Of a stretch of 64,000 nucleotides of DNA, positions 1 to 12,677 are shown piece after piece. Position 1 is the stretch's first letter, and each line of letters starts with the position of its first letter. This stretch comes from Mycosarcoma maydis (lineage: Eukaryota; Basidiomycota; Ustilaginomycetes; Ustilaginales), in contig NC_026500.1 in NCBI RefSeq assembly GCF_000328475.2, positions 1 to 64,000 on the forward strand, read 5' to 3'. A model generated the notes under the pieces. That model was not told where the DNA came from and searched no databases. It worked only from the letters and a program-made list of their open reading frames with translations. A program made the position numbers and the translations under genes.

Positions 1-1742
1 CATCTGTAGATCGGTCCCTTTGAAGTTGACCGCTGTTGCCTTCCATGGACCAGCGCGCCTGGTGCTCGGCCACCTTGTCCTTGCACGCTGCAAATAGATA
101 CGATCGCCACTGCAGCATCTGCCCAAACGGAGTCTCTGCCATGTCGTGGCAGTAGGCACGGCACTCTTCCTTGAGCCGAGGCAGGATCCTTAGCTCGTTG
201 TCCCTGCATGCAAAGCAGACCGAGTCAAAGAGCATCAGCTGGGATGTCCAGATGAGTGCCGACAGATCGCTGTTCAAGTTCCCGGGCTCGCGCCACTTGC
301 AAGGGCCATGAGGATCGACAGAGCCGTCGATGCGCTGTACCAAGGATCGACTGCGCATTGCACAGAAGCTCAGCAACGCCGACTGGAACGGCGGGCTTCC
401 CACCGGACAGGACATGAGCGATACCAACAGCTCGCGGATCGCCTTCTTCAGTTGCTCGTCCAGCTCGGCGCTGGCGTCCAGCTGGTCAGCGTCAAGGTGG
501 TAGTCGTAGTCCTCCTCCTCGTTCATAGCCATCGCATTGTCCAGCGCATCTTGCTGGCGCAGCACCTCGATGATGGCGTTCATTGCCTCCAATTGCTCCG
601 CAGAAGGCTTGATCACGTCCTGCGGAAGCGAATGGCCCTCCGTGTTGCTCGTAAAGTGGCCGTCGACGCCGGTAGACGACGCGGTAGTAGTACGTGAGCA
701 GCTGCTTGGTCAGCCGAAAGTATGTTGACCAGCGTCCTTTCGTTCTTGATTAGCGGCGCAAGTAGGACCCTCTCGAGTTCGGCTCTTCACTTGCATCGCC
801 CAGCCGGAACTGGCTGAGCGCGATTGCACGCTGCTTGCGTCAGCTTGTACCGCGCACTAGTGTCGCTGCACAACCGGTACGCGTCTCGGAGGGTGTGCTC
901 GGCTGCTACGAGGATGCGCTGCAGATCGCTGTTGCTTGCGTCCTCGGGAGCGTCGTCAAGAACAAGTTCTGCATCCACGCTTGAAGGCAGCGCATACGAA
1001 GAGCGGATCTCAGCGTCCAGCAACCCGTCCAGATGCGCTCCCAAACCCCGTGTTCACCAACCACGGCTCGCGATCCGCGCGGGCATTGGCGCGCAGTGGA
1101 TCTTGCGCCCTCCGCGCCGGCTCAAAAACCGCCTCGATTTCGCCCTTCACGTCTTCAAAGATGGCCGCCCGCCCATCCTCAGTTCTCGTTGGGGTGGAGG
1201 TGGCTGCGGATGTGGATGCCAAAGTGGAAATCGTGCAGGATGGGTCGAGCCGTGCTGTCTGCTGAGGGTGAATGGGCACTGCGTCGTCGACTTCGAAATA
1301 ATCAATGATGCCCTTGGCTGTAAAATAGGTCTGAAGCCTGCAAGCACGCCAGAGGGGAGCAGCGTCAGAGTGCTCTTTGGGCTTTCGGCCGTGCACACTC
1401 ATGTGGTGTCGGATCTTGTCGAGTCGTCGTGTCCTGTATTCGCACGCCTCGGCACAGATGCACATGTAGCCATCATAGACGCAAACCCCGTCGAGAGGCC
1501 GACATGGCTGACGTAGTCGGCGTCTAGCCGCTGCCCGCTTTACGCAAGTCGTCGACGCTCCTGAGATGGCCAAAGCTGTGAAAATGTTCGACGGTACGAA
1601 CAAGATGCTCGCCTTTCATATGGTGTGGACGAATGCGGAGGTGACCGACCCAGCTGCTCTCTCTGGGCACTAGGCAGGTCTCACACTGCCGACAAACAAT
1701 AACGCCATGCTCTGTGTTGTGATGGAAGGTGTCGAACGCCAT
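1..1742 (-). pseudogene. Broken OrsD-type (DUF3505-like) zinc-finger gene, cut by the left edge
   Basis: Read on the minus strand, a start at 1742 opens a Cys-pair motif of the form VCRQCETCLVP. A second Cys/His block follows in another frame (VCVYDGYMC, then CEYRTRRLDKIRHHMSVHG) and leads to PLWRACRLQTYF and PWLVNTGFG. This order is typical of fungal OrsD/DUF3505 proteins, which occur near telomere-linked helicases and mobile loci. The frame changes near 1525-1560, again near 1035-1045 and again near 760-790; the C-terminal part (PPFQSALLSFCAMRS, then CKWREPGNLNSDLSALIW) is open to the window edge. No plausible introns explain the shifts, so I read it as a decayed copy. Family membership is from motif memory; whether a helicase domain follows lies outside the window. 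Confidence 0.6.
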
Positions 1743-2297
1743 TGTGCTTAGCCGCTGCAGTCAGAGAGTGTGTCGGTGTCGGTCTCATGCGTTGACGGTC
1801 GGTCGGTGAGGATCGATGCCTGAACCGATGTGTAGTAGAGTGGCGGTGGATCGATGCAAGAATCGATGCGTACTAGAGTCAAGGTGAATCGAATGGAATG
1901 GAGAGTCAAGGTGAAAGGTGGATGGCAGATGCAAGAGAGAAGCAAAGAGGCACGCGGGTCTCTGCGTTGCATATCAGGAGTGCGACGAGAGATGAGACGA
2001 GAAATCAGAATGCGCATCTCAGCCAACGCAACTCACAGTCGTCGTAGCGGATCTCGGCGAAGCGTGGCCTGGCCTGGCCTGCCTTTATTATTTATTTTAT
2101 TTATTCTTTACTTTGTTCAGAACGCGCCTCCAAAATCAACAAGGCAGCAGACCGCTTTGTCAAAATTTTCACTTTCCTCCCAGCGCCTCCACTAAGTCCG
2201 CTGCAAATTCCCAAAATCCGTGACAGGGCAAGTGCCCACCGCGTTCCACTTTCGAGGTAAGTGCCGGGACACAAATTAGTAGATCTCCAACGCCACC

Positions 2298-2739
2298 CTA
2301 TTGTCCCTGGCCTACCTTCGCTGGGCTACTGTCCCTGGCTTATTGTCGCGGGCTTACTCTCAATCGCCTACTCTCACCCGCCTACTCTTATTGTCCCTGG
2401 GCTCCGGTCCCTGGTTTATGGTCAGTGGTTTTCTGTCGCTGGGCTCTAGTCCCTGGGTTACTGTGGCTGGCCTCCATTCGTTCTGTTGCCTTCCCTGAGC
2501 TGCCTTCCCTGCGTTGCCTTCCCTGGGTTATTGTCCCTGGGCTTCCTTCCCTGGGCTCCATTTGCTTGGTTATTATCCCTCGGTGTAAGTACGCTGGATT
2601 CGCTTCGCAAAGTTACTGTCGCTGGGTTGTCCTCACCGGGTCTACTTATGCTGTGTTGGCTTCGCTGCGTTGACGTTGCTCGGTTATTGTCGCTCGGCTC
2701 TCGTCCCTGGGACTTTGTCGCTCGGCTCCGCTTGCTGGG
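2298..2739. repeat. 14-bp degenerate minisatellite, about 31 units
   Basis: Successive 14-mers such as CTACTGTCCCTGGC, TTATTGTCCCTGGG and CTCTAGTCCCTGGG fill the interval; an approximate consensus is YTAYTGTCCCTGGG. Units differ by point changes with an occasional 1-nt length change. Because 14 is not a multiple of three, all three forward frames show the same kind of low-complexity peptide, which explains the overlapping open frames here. Confidence 0.85.
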
Positions 2740-3192
2740 TAACAGTCAACTCTGCACTACAGCGTTGGTTGTCACGCAGCAGCCTCCAGTTACCTGTCCA
2801 TCCGGCTACCCACCACTCACAATCTCAGACACGATAAAAGCGCCCCATCCCTGCAGTCAAACAACATCCACATTTCAAGCAAACCATAACAGCATGTACA
2901 CAACATACATTCAGAGGCACACACACCAACAACAATACTGCTCGACGACCAAGACCGCAAAAGAAGCTCCTCTATACAATTTCGCGTCGCTCCTCTATAC
3001 AATTTGGCATACCTTCAACGCGGCAGCAGTGATGGCCTGGCTCAGCAACACCCTGTGGCCTGCCAACTGCAACGCTGCAGTGCCTACGCGGCAGCACTGA
3101 AAAGACAAGAGACACCGAGTCAATAATGTCACAGTCTAGACCACCAAGGTTCGAAGGTCTTCCAGACATAGTTGACAGTCGCAGGTCCGTTG

Positions 3193-3300
3193 ATGTCGAA
3201 GCGTACAAGTGCGCATAGCTGGTGGTCAATGTCGAAGCGTACAAGTGCGCATAGCTGGTGGTCAATGTCGAAGCGTACAAGTGCGCATAGCTGGTGGTCG
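3193..3300. repeat. 36-bp tandem repeat, three copies
   Basis: Three adjacent, essentially identical 36-bp units start at 3193, 3229 and 3265, each containing GTCGAAGCGTACAAGTGCGC. A diverged partial copy lies near 3386-3410. The unit is a multiple of three, so open frames run through it, but nothing suggests it is translated. Confidence 0.9.
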
Positions 3301-4214
3301 ATATCGAAGCCGAGATGGACGAGGCTGGAACGACCTTCAGTCATGATGGACAGTTGCTAGTGCAGACAGTGGGTGGATGTTGTCGGTACGTACAAGTGCG
3401 CATAGCGAGCCGTCGGTGGATGGAGTCATAGTTGACACTTGCCAGTGGGTTAGCGCGTGGTCGATGTCGAAGCGGAGCATAACCAGTGGTCGAAGTTGAA
3501 GTCGAGATGGACAGTCGCAACTGTGCCTAGTGGGTGCATAGCCGTCAAGGCCGTCAAGCTGCTCCATAAACGGAGCCTCCCTGGCGCGGCGACATGGCAG
3601 TCTCCACTCGAGTCGTGGATCATGGTATGGTGAATGGCAATGCAGGCCCGGTGGAGGATGCTGGTGCCGAATGGAAAGTTGGATGTTACCCGTAGTGGAT
3701 CGATGATAGTCGATGCATGATCGAAGCCGAGATAAGTGAAGGTGGATGCGCTTTTGACCGTAGTAACCCTGCCCAGATGGTAATTGCAAGACTTGATAGA
3801 GACCAAGAGCCGAACACTCGGTTCGTTTCGAGAAGGTGAAGCCGTCGGCCTGTCGTAGCGAGAGAGATTGGGATCCCAGCCCATCGGATCGATCAGTGCA
3901 AAGCCGTCAGTGATGTGTGAGAGTAGATCGACAATCGGCCCTAGTCGGCATCTGCCAGTAGCATGACCATGACCATGCCCAATCAGAGATCGACGAAAGA
4001 GTTGGAAGCTGGACGTGTACGAAGGCGCTGAAGGCGGAAATGGTGGGAGCCTAGTCGACAGTTGCCAGTTGCAAGTTGCAAGAGGTTGTGCGATGACAGA
4101 TCCACGGGAGAGTTGGACGCTGGGCATCGGTGAAGGCGGTGTAAGGCAGAGATTGACGATACCCTTATTACTGTAATGATGAGCAAAGACATAGATCCTA
4201 TGTAAAGCATCCGG

Positions 4215-5095
4215 GTGAAGGGGAATAGGCTGTCAGCCCATGAGTTGGAGACGAAAGCTCAAGACGCGTTTGTTTTTAGAGAGGGTGACGCAGCCAACCC
4301 ATCGGCTCGAGAGGAAAGAAGCCGGGAGACCGATAGATCGAGGTGAAACGGCCATCGCCTGCTCGTTCGAGAACGAATCGACCGTCAGGCTGTCTCATTC
4401 GAGGGTGAACAGGGTGAGAGCCCCTTGGATCAAAGGTGGAAGGCTGTCAGCCGTACGTTTGGAGTTGGATCAGGCCATCAGCCCAGCCTGTCGAGAGGAA
4501 TGGCGAGCGATGAACATATATTGTGGGTGAATAGGCAGTCTGACGATGGGATCGAGAGATGAAAGACCACCAACTAGCCACTTGAAGGGTCGACTCGTCG
4601 TCAGCCAAATCGATTGAGAGCAACAGGCAGTCAAGCGGTCAGGCGATAGGGATGAGCGTCAAAAGGCCATCCGCCAGCCACTTCGAGCGTGACCAGGCGG
4701 TGAGCGCATTGAATTGACGGCAAGAGCTGATCAACCAGCCGTCTCGAGAGTGAACAGGCCGTCAGCCCGTCCCATGCAGAGGTGCCGCCCTCAGCGCAAC
4801 GCTTGGAGACCCCAATCACCAGCAGCCGGGAATTAGGACAACGACTCGGCCACCAGCTGCACGGATCGAGAGGAGAAAGGCCGTCGCCCCATGATGAATC
4901 GAGGTGGTGGCTCAGATCGGCCGCTTGCAGGGCGAACAGGCTGCTACCTGGTTGACTGAAGTTGGAACAGGCAGTCACCCTATTGCATTGACAGTCAAAA
5001 GGCCATCGAACAGCTATCAGCCCGCCATCACTCAGTCACTGCAATAGTGAATCGGCCGTCAGCTGAGCACTTCGAAGAGAACCAGCTGGCCCGCC
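4215..5095. repeat. Degenerate tandem repeat of about 30-33 bp
   Basis: About 25 diverged units can be followed. Each begins near AGGCCGTCAGCC (variants AGGCTGTCAGCC, CGGCCATCGCC, AGGCAGTCACC) and ends in a CGAGAGGGAAC-like box about 30 bp later. Units are too diverged for an exact length without an alignment. Confidence 0.65.
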
Positions 5096-8011
5096 TTGTT
5101 GTCGAATGCGCCTTAACGTGTGTCGGATGAGCCGAGACGTGCGTCGGAAAAGCGTAGATGTGTGGCGGGAGAGCCGATACGCGCTGCTGCCCAGCCTTGG
5201 ATGTACAAGCTAGGCAGCAGCTAAGCCGATCAAGTCGCGCGCATGTCGGGTGATCCCATCCAAGAGGGTGCGCTCAGCTCGGCTGTTCCCCGTCGATCTC
5301 GATAGCTCTGCATAGGCAAACGGAACATCCGTGGAGAGTGGCTGCGTCAATGCGGCAGGGTAGGGTAGAGCAGAGGAAAGGGGAGAAAGGAGGAGGGTGA
5401 TGGTCGAGAGCAAAGCCCAGGGTCAGGTTGCGGGTTGAAAGGCGCGTGGCGTTATCGGAGATGAAAAATCTGCACGCGCGAGGCGAAATCGCAGAGCAAA
5501 AATTTCCACCTCTGACACGCGTTTCGGCACTCTCTACTGCTAATGCTGTGGCTGCCTCTGCGGCTGATGATGGGTGCTATGTGCTGAACACTGCTGATGC
5601 GCTGATTGTTGCGCTTCTCTGTGTGTGGCGGCGGGGACTGCACGCATGGACAGCAGTGACGGGCAGCAGCAAAGGAAGGGCTGGCACCAATCGCTGACTG
5701 GCACGGACAAAGAGATGGGTAGACGACTTTCTTGCCACACTCACACAGACGAATAGACAAACGGATGCTGTTCACAAAGCTTGCACTGGAGAAAATGGGC
5801 AGTGTGAGTTCATCAGAGCGGTTGACAGGCGCCGCCACAGTCACATGCTTGTGCTGAACAAAGGGAACCATTTGGAAAGCGTGGGTTAAGGTTGCACGCG
5901 TTGACATCAGACCAATGTTGGCGTCCTCATTTCGCAATTCTGACCCACACTCCAACACACATGCACACACAGTCCATAGACGTGCTGACCTATCTGCTGC
6001 CATCAACAGTCGTGAGTCGGGAAGTGCACCTCACATCACACCTCTGCAAAAAAAAAATGGTCTAAAGAACGCAAAATGATGGTCCAGAAAAGGGATTTAT
6101 ATTCCAGGTGGTCACAATGTGCTTCACCAATCAGCCATCAACCATCAACCATGCTGACTACTCTGCAATCATGCTGGCTATTTCGCATACTGAGCTAGAC
6201 CGTACTCATTCCTTCTATCAAGTATGTTGGACTGGGCTATTGGCTGTCTGCTATAGAAGTCGTGAGTGTGATGAAGAATTGTGATACAGTGTGTGATCTT
6301 CAAGCGCAACCTCCGTGTGACAGCCAGAATCCCGACTCAGCCTGTCGGGAATAAGCGCGTTCCACCCTGTAGCTACGCCTGTGACAACAATGCGGGTGAG
6401 CCAACCTGGGTTTCAGAAAGTCACGATTAAGTTAAAGGATGGACGATCCGTCACCGCCTTAAAACACGTCGCGGTCGCGTGCACAATAAACGCGACTCGT
6501 GACTGCTGCTGCCGGCATTCACGATTCACGATTCATTCTCAGACCCGTGCCCAAACTCGAATATGCTTGCTTCTCTGCGTTCTCGTCAAACAGGCTCAAG
6601 CGCCGATCGAGCTCATCGAACCAGCCTGCCGGAACATAGACCACATCAAGGTCTTACGTTCTCGCCTATTCAACAGCAGTAATCGCCAAGAGATCGCGTG
6701 CATGAGAGTCGGCCAAGGGGTATATGTCCAGGGCATGGCTATCCACGTCCGGCTACCCAAAGCAGACATAGAGGAAAGGCGCGTAATCTCGTATCTCATA
6801 GTGTCTTTCCGATGCTGCTGAATTGGACGACGGGCGTGCATCGGTGATATGGTCAGTCTTTACTAGCCCCAAGATCAAGTTCTTTACGGTACGCATGGAA
6901 GACGTAGCGGAGTGTGCGTCACCACAGTACCACCTCGCAAATTGACTCGCTAGAAGAGAGTTGCCGCGCACCGCCTCGACACTTTTGTGTGGCTTTTCAA
7001 TCGCGGAAGGCGAGCGAGGTGCAACAGTAGTAACATGAACCAAGACGAAAGCCAGCTAGCTGTTCACAAGCAGAGTTGCATTCAGGGAAGCGGCGGTGGA
7101 GCTCGTTGTGAGCGGAACCGGGCGCGGCATCAGTTGTTACCTCCCGATGAAGAGCTTCGGCAGGACCCCAACGAGCTCCTCAGTCAATGATTGGAACCTT
7201 ACAGTTCTTCGTGCTTCGACCAGAACGGTGTTTTAACTCTAGACATTGCGACCAGGCAACATCGAGCTGACGATCGAGCTGGCAATCTATATAGGATTCT
7301 CAATGAGCCTCGGCCGGCACCTGAGTGAAATTCAGCTGTGGAAGTGCTGCTCCCAGATCATCTCACGATAGCGTGCTGTCGAGGATTGGCCCAAGGAGCT
7401 TGGTATTAGGCTGCTCTACTTTCTGGCGATCAAATGTGGATGTGCGGGACATCCATGATTATGATGTAGAACAGGGTCCCAAGCCGAGTGCATCCCCGGG
7501 TTAATGCGGGCGATAAATGACGTTGGATTAGGTGCACTATGGTGGAAGAGGACCGAGGGTTCGATGCTGCTCAGCTGTGGTGAATATTCACGATTGGATC
7601 ATCTCAGAAATGCGCCACCTAGTGCCTGGAAAAATGACTCATCCACGACGGTGATCTTACATAGCGGTTGACACGGGATCATCTCGCGTCGCATACATAC
7701 GCAAAAGTCCGCCTTCGCGATTTACAATTGGGCTTTTTCGCCTATCGAAGCTACCAAAGCTTGGATTGAGTCACTCGCGACTGCCATCGTTGAGATCACA
7801 CTACTCGCTTGTTCGAGCACAAGCGACAGCCAAATGGCACTCGCGAGTGGCCGTTAGCGATCGTGGCACAACATTCGAGCCTTTCTTTGTTTTCCTCGTT
7901 TTCCTCTTTGGCGTCTTATGTTTCGACCACCATTTCATCCACCACTACACCCATCTCCACCTCGCATCGCTTGCCTATTACAATCGCGTATTATCGTTCT
8001 CACCTTGCACT

Positions 8012-10923
8012 ATGACCAAGAAGCGTGGAAAGAAGCGCGCCCACACCGGAAGCGCCCGCGGTGAAACACCTCCTGTTGGGCCTCAAACTGTCTCAGCACC
8101 ACCGCCCGTCGATTGTGAACAGCTGAGTGTTAGCAAATGCGCTTCTTCGTACGGAAAATGATTCACCTCACACCAAACAAGCCAAAGACTCGGTCAACAA
8201 GCTCAAGCAGCTTGACTTGTGGGATATTTTAACATCGGTCCACCGCAAGCTTTGCAACCTAAACAATCCCAGCTTCTCACTGTACACCACTCACTTCACC
8301 GATTGCATTTGGGTATCGCGTACCGAGTTAAAAGAAATCATACCTGAGTTCAAGAGTATGACGGAAAAATTGTGCCTAGAAACGGAGGTCAGCAACGTTT
8401 ACTGGGATCTCGCCGCCAAAATCACCTCTTACAGTGATGTTGACGAGGCACTGTCGCTCGTGCTTGTTCACGTTGCACATTCCTTGCCCATACTTACGCT
8501 AGGCCCACAAGGTTCTGGTCCCAACGTTCGTTTATCAGCCGAATTTGGCCGTACCTATCACGGTACTGCGCCAGACCGCTTCCTCCAGTTAATCACTGAA
8601 GAGGATCGGAAGTACAGCAAGGGTTATCAATATAGCTGCAATCTCCCTTACCACCGAGGCACTACCATCTTCCAGTCAAGCGGCACCGGCAAGTCGCGCA
8701 TGGTATACGAATGTAGGCATCGAACTCCTCTTCTCTATGTCTGCATTGGACCAACTAGCGCCGAAGGACCGGCCAAGAAAGCTTATCCCCTTCCTGACCG
8801 TGGTGTACGTTCCTTTTTCGAAGAGGCTCAGAAGACCCACAAGGATAAGTGTAACCTTCAGATTGCCTGTTTCCTTGGCGCTTGGTTTCTCGGAGCTTGC
8901 TCAACGCCTCGCCAACTTGCCCACTCAGCAGCAAAAACACGACTATCTGATGCAGCTCAACCATCTCCATCTAAAGGATGGTATCAATGCTGAACGCACC
9001 GACTTCTTCCAAACCGTTTCCGAGCGCGCTTCTGACACCCTCAAGCGTGCCGACAGCAGCTTTGACGAAAAGTCGAAACATGATGAACTCTTCACCGCTC
9101 ACCTCAAATCGCCGCTTGCCGCCCTCGAACGAGAGATGAAGTGTATCATAGCTCACATGCACCCGCCCAACGACCACGGCGAATCATCACCCAGACCTCC
9201 TGTCATTGTGGCCTTCGATGGGTGCGTCGAACTCAACGTCGGATACGACCCAAACATAAATCAGCTCAACAGCCTTCACCGCGCATGGAATTGGATCAGC
9301 ATCGAGCAAGCCAGAACCAGGACCACGACGTTCTGGCTTGTGTTGATAAGTACCAGCATCAGCGCGGCCATTCTTGTCACGCGCTCTGCTCCGAGTGGGT
9401 CCTCCCGTGGCATAGACCGAGTGCCACAGCCCATTTTCATCGACTTTGGTTTTGACATGCTGCTTTCAGAGCAACCCAGCCTTTCTTGCGCCTCGCAAGC
9501 TTCTGCAGATTCTCACATCATTTACTACGGACGAGCGCTGTGGAAGGCATGCAGTCCTGATGATCTCTGGCTGATGGCCAAATTCAAATTGACAGGCGGT
9601 GAAAACTTTCGAATCTACGAAACCGCCCACTGCTACAGCGTCTTGGCGTCTCGTCTCGGGCTAAGCCTTTCGCCGACTGAATCGCCAGGATCGGCACTCT
9701 TCGAATGGCAGAAGCAATTCGCGGGCAGTGCAGTAAATCGCCACATGCGCATTGTCACACATGTTACCAGCGAGGGTGTCATGCACGTTGAATCTCCATC
9801 AGAGCCTGTGCTAGCCATCGCTGCTTCCAATATCATGCTGGCTCCCTACCTCCAGACACGTCAGAAAGCGAGAGGCTACAAGTATGCAGACATTCTCAAG
9901 AGATTTCAGCAACGTTGCTTACTCGACCCCGGGGTTCCCTTGGTGATGAGCAGTTTCGGAGAACTTGCCTCGCGGATCATCTTGATGGCTGCTTGCGACG
10001 CCGTGAAGCGCAAAAAAATCGAACAGCCCAACCCAAAGGAATCGTCGGACACCCAGCACGTGGGCGCCAGCATCTACGCCAAGCCGGTGCCTCTCGAAAG
10101 CGTTCTTGAGAACCTTGCCGACCTCGACGAGGCCAATCTCGCTGCGCTGCGCCAACGCCTTGAAGACGTCTACGATGCCGGCTCGCGCACCGAACGGCAT
10201 GCGATTCCGTTCAGAGATCAGTTGCAGTCGGCTTCCGCTACGCTGCCGATATGGATCAACTTTACGCATTTCGACGTGCTGCCCAAAGCGATCAACAAGA
10301 TAACACCCGAATTTCTCTGGCACTGTTGGAAACGTGGAGTAGCCGTGCAAATGGTGCACGCGCAGTATGGCATCGATGGCATCATCCCGGTTTTCGTAGG
10401 TCATCTCGACCGGCTCTTCGTTGATGGTTCATCCACTGATGCCTCTAACATCACCCATGAGTCCAGAGAGGCTGAAATGCACGCTGCGCGCTACATGACC
10501 TATGTTGTCTGGGAGGCAAGAAGCCGAAAGGATACACAGAGCACCACGGTCCCTGCTAGTTCAGCGCCTGTCGTTGCTGGACCTGTGATCAAGAGCGCCT
10601 CGATGGCACCGCCAAACGAGAAGCCACTGACCGAACAGGCTCTGTTGAGCGTGCTTCTCGACCTTGGCACAAGCACCGGATTCAAACGTGCGCCAGACGG
10701 CTTACGACCGCAAGTGAAGCATATTACCGGTCAACAGTGTCCTCGGCTGTGTATTCAGGGTGTGCTCGACCCGCACACTTACCCCTGTCTGGACCTTTTC
10801 GAGCTCCGCCCAACCTTGGTCGAGATTCTGTCGTCTAGCTCTGATCCCGCACCGAACCCTCTCAACAGCATCGAAAAGACCCTGTGGAATGAGCGCAACC
10901 AGCCCGTTTCTGATTCCATCTAG
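8012..10923 (+). CDS. P-loop-containing protein of unknown function, reading frame interrupted twice
   Basis: ATG 8012 begins a basic N-terminus (MTKKRGKKRAHTG). The frame then moves between about 8115 and 8187, runs to about 8890 and continues in a third frame to the stop at 10923. A P-loop-like SSGTGKSRM lies near 8680-8701; the residue four before GK is Ser and the usual leading Gly/Ala is Gln. Large basidiomycete families carry SSGxGKSR loops like this one, so the family guess is inference. The first shift could be an intron (GTGTTA at 8127 to CAAG at 8181, 55 nt, phase-compatible). The second could be a 91-nt intron (GTACGT 8805 to GGAG 8895). Against this, the unspliced reading there (FFEEAQ, then FLGAWF) looks coding, which favours a frameshift. 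A decayed gene is therefore possible. Substrate and role are unknown. Confidence 0.55.
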
Positions 10924-12110
10924 GGCGAGCTCGATCCTCACCTGCTCTAGGGTCATCGCCAAAGTCAACGTTCAACACGGTTCTTCAGGTCCAAGGCGCC
11001 ACCAGCACACTCGATTTCGTTTCTCTTTCTGACCCTTTCCGCAGCTCTCTCCTGTCTCGGTTTTCGTACGCAATTACAATTGTGAATGGATACGCTTCCC
11101 TTTCGCTAGGTTATGTTTTGTTCGAACCTTGCCCACCACAAACACACAAAATGGAGACCCTCACAGCGCGACTCTGACGGGATAAAATCTCCCATCCGCG
11201 TCACCGAGCTGGGATGTCTCGGCTTACTAGAGTATTTTCTTCTCTCCTTGCCGCCGTGCACGCTATGCATCCATGTGAACACTGTCATAGTGCTTGAGCA
11301 TGTTTTTCGAAGCTTGGAAACAATAGGTGAGCTATACCTGGACTGGACCAAACTTGCCCTCTAATCGTTCCTCGTTAAGAGAGTTAAAATGTACCCATTC
11401 CAATCACAAGACGCAAACCTGAGAGGGGCCGTGAATTGTTATACTCCCTGAATGGAATGACCCACTGTGTCGCTGAAAGGGGGGACAGAGGTGGGATTTT
11501 GAGCCGCCTGCAGCGCAATATATGCCGGCTCAGCAAGGCTTTGTGGTGGCGCCATCTATTCGCACGGCTCAAAGATCGCAACGCTTCCCGTTACGTGGTA
11601 TTTGGGCTGCAGCAAAAACCTGTCTCATTCCACAAGCGACGAGGTAATAACAAGGGGGACTTTTCATTGTGGGTTTCACCTTGTGCCCTTCAGATCGTGG
11701 ACTTTGGATCGTAATTGTGGAAGTAAACAAAACCTTGCCTGTTCAGTGAATGGCACTCCTTCTCTGCGAATCAAGCGACCGATACCGTCCGTATATCCCT
11801 TGACCACGCCCTGCTCGTCCCGGGCTCCTTGTTCTCCCGTGTGATTAAGTGGCTCGAGCTTCATCCACTCGATCATTCTATCGTAAGCGCGACCGTTGCT
11901 CCTATCCAAAGGCGAGCAGAGATACCAATCGTCCATGTCGAAGCTCTCAACCTAAGCTTTCGTGATAACTAGATCAAAATGTGCTTGGTGCTGCGGTATT
12001 CATGATTATTGTTCTTCGCCGCTGACCTTGCCCTACCTCACTCAAGTGTCTTCGCAAAATAAAAGAAAATCGTGAATCGTGAATGATAACCCAATAAATA
12101 AATACAAAAT
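10924..12110. other. Intergenic region with one weak minus-strand frame
   Basis: No recognisable gene. A minus-strand frame with ATG at 11936 and stop at 11676 (86 codons, beginning MDDWYLCSPLDRSNGRAYDR) has protein-like composition and follows a CTTAG that could be a splice acceptor. No upstream exon, homology or motif supports it. Heptamer copies lie near 12068-12085. Confidence 0.35.
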
Positions 12111-12209
12111 CGGTTGGAGGCATGCTCTACAAGCGCGGCAGACTATGGCGCGGTGTTCGGCATCGTCGGCGAAGTCGTCGAGGCTCGCAGCATTGTATTG
12201 TTCAGCCAT
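12111..12209 (-). pseudogene. Fragment of an OrsD-type N-terminus
   Basis: Thirty-three codons from ATG 12209 end in AEHRAIVCRACRACLQP. This matches the N-terminal Cys motif of the gene at the left edge (TEHGVIVCRQCETCLVP) in spacing and order. Similarity stops abruptly where AT-rich sequence and heptamer repeats begin, so this is a truncated copy with no downstream domain. Confidence 0.5.
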
Positions 12210-12677
12210 AGAAGATGTCGAGCGATTGAAGGTGGAAGATGGTATGGACGGATTCAGAGAGGGACAAGCATGCGAATGGACTCGTCGACGAGTTTCTCGA
12301 GCTGGATAGGACCAATTCACGGTTGTGTTGTATGGTTGGCGCGACGACTTGCACGCGCCTGATGTACGTTGCAGTCACGGGCTTCGATGTGAAAAACAAC
12401 AAAAAAAAACGGACATACACGATAGTTAATCAATCGTGAATCAAGCTCGAGAAAATCAAATCATAACTCGTGACTGATGTGAGCGTTATATTCACGATTA
12501 TTAATAATAATCAAGTTCAAGCTCAAGCGAAGTCAAGCAAGAATCGGGGTTTGTAAAATTTTTGACTCGAGTCGATCCACACGCTTCACGATTTGTTTTG
12601 ATCAAGTCTGAAGGAGGCTTTTTTAACAAAATAGAAAACCCCGAGTCGGTCGGTCAAATTCTTTGTCTGCTACCCCA

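Larger units (their letters stand above)
1743..8011. other. Gene-free, repeat-rich stretch
   Basis: Apart from the three tandem-repeat tracts listed separately, no reading frame in this 6.3 kb has protein-like composition, a recognisable motif or a convincing start. The part 5100-8011 is ordinary noncoding sequence with a few heptamer motifs (for example around 6521-6540) and a pyrimidine-rich segment at 7880-7920 just upstream of the next gene. Short frames within 4200-5100 stay open only because of the repeats. Confidence 0.6.

Noticed and set aside
2261..2673. Open frames giving repeated VPGL/LGSG peptides
   Set aside because: Produced in all three frames by the 14-bp repeat; not coding.
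5452..6006. Long minus-strand open frame, 184 codons
   Set aside because: Composition is not protein-like, no motif, overlaps other open frames of equal length, and lies in noncoding repeat-rich DNA.
11676..11936. Minus-strand 86-codon frame MDDWYLCSPLDRSNG...
   Set aside because: Protein-like composition but no upstream exon, homology or transcript evidence; mentioned only in the intergenic entry.
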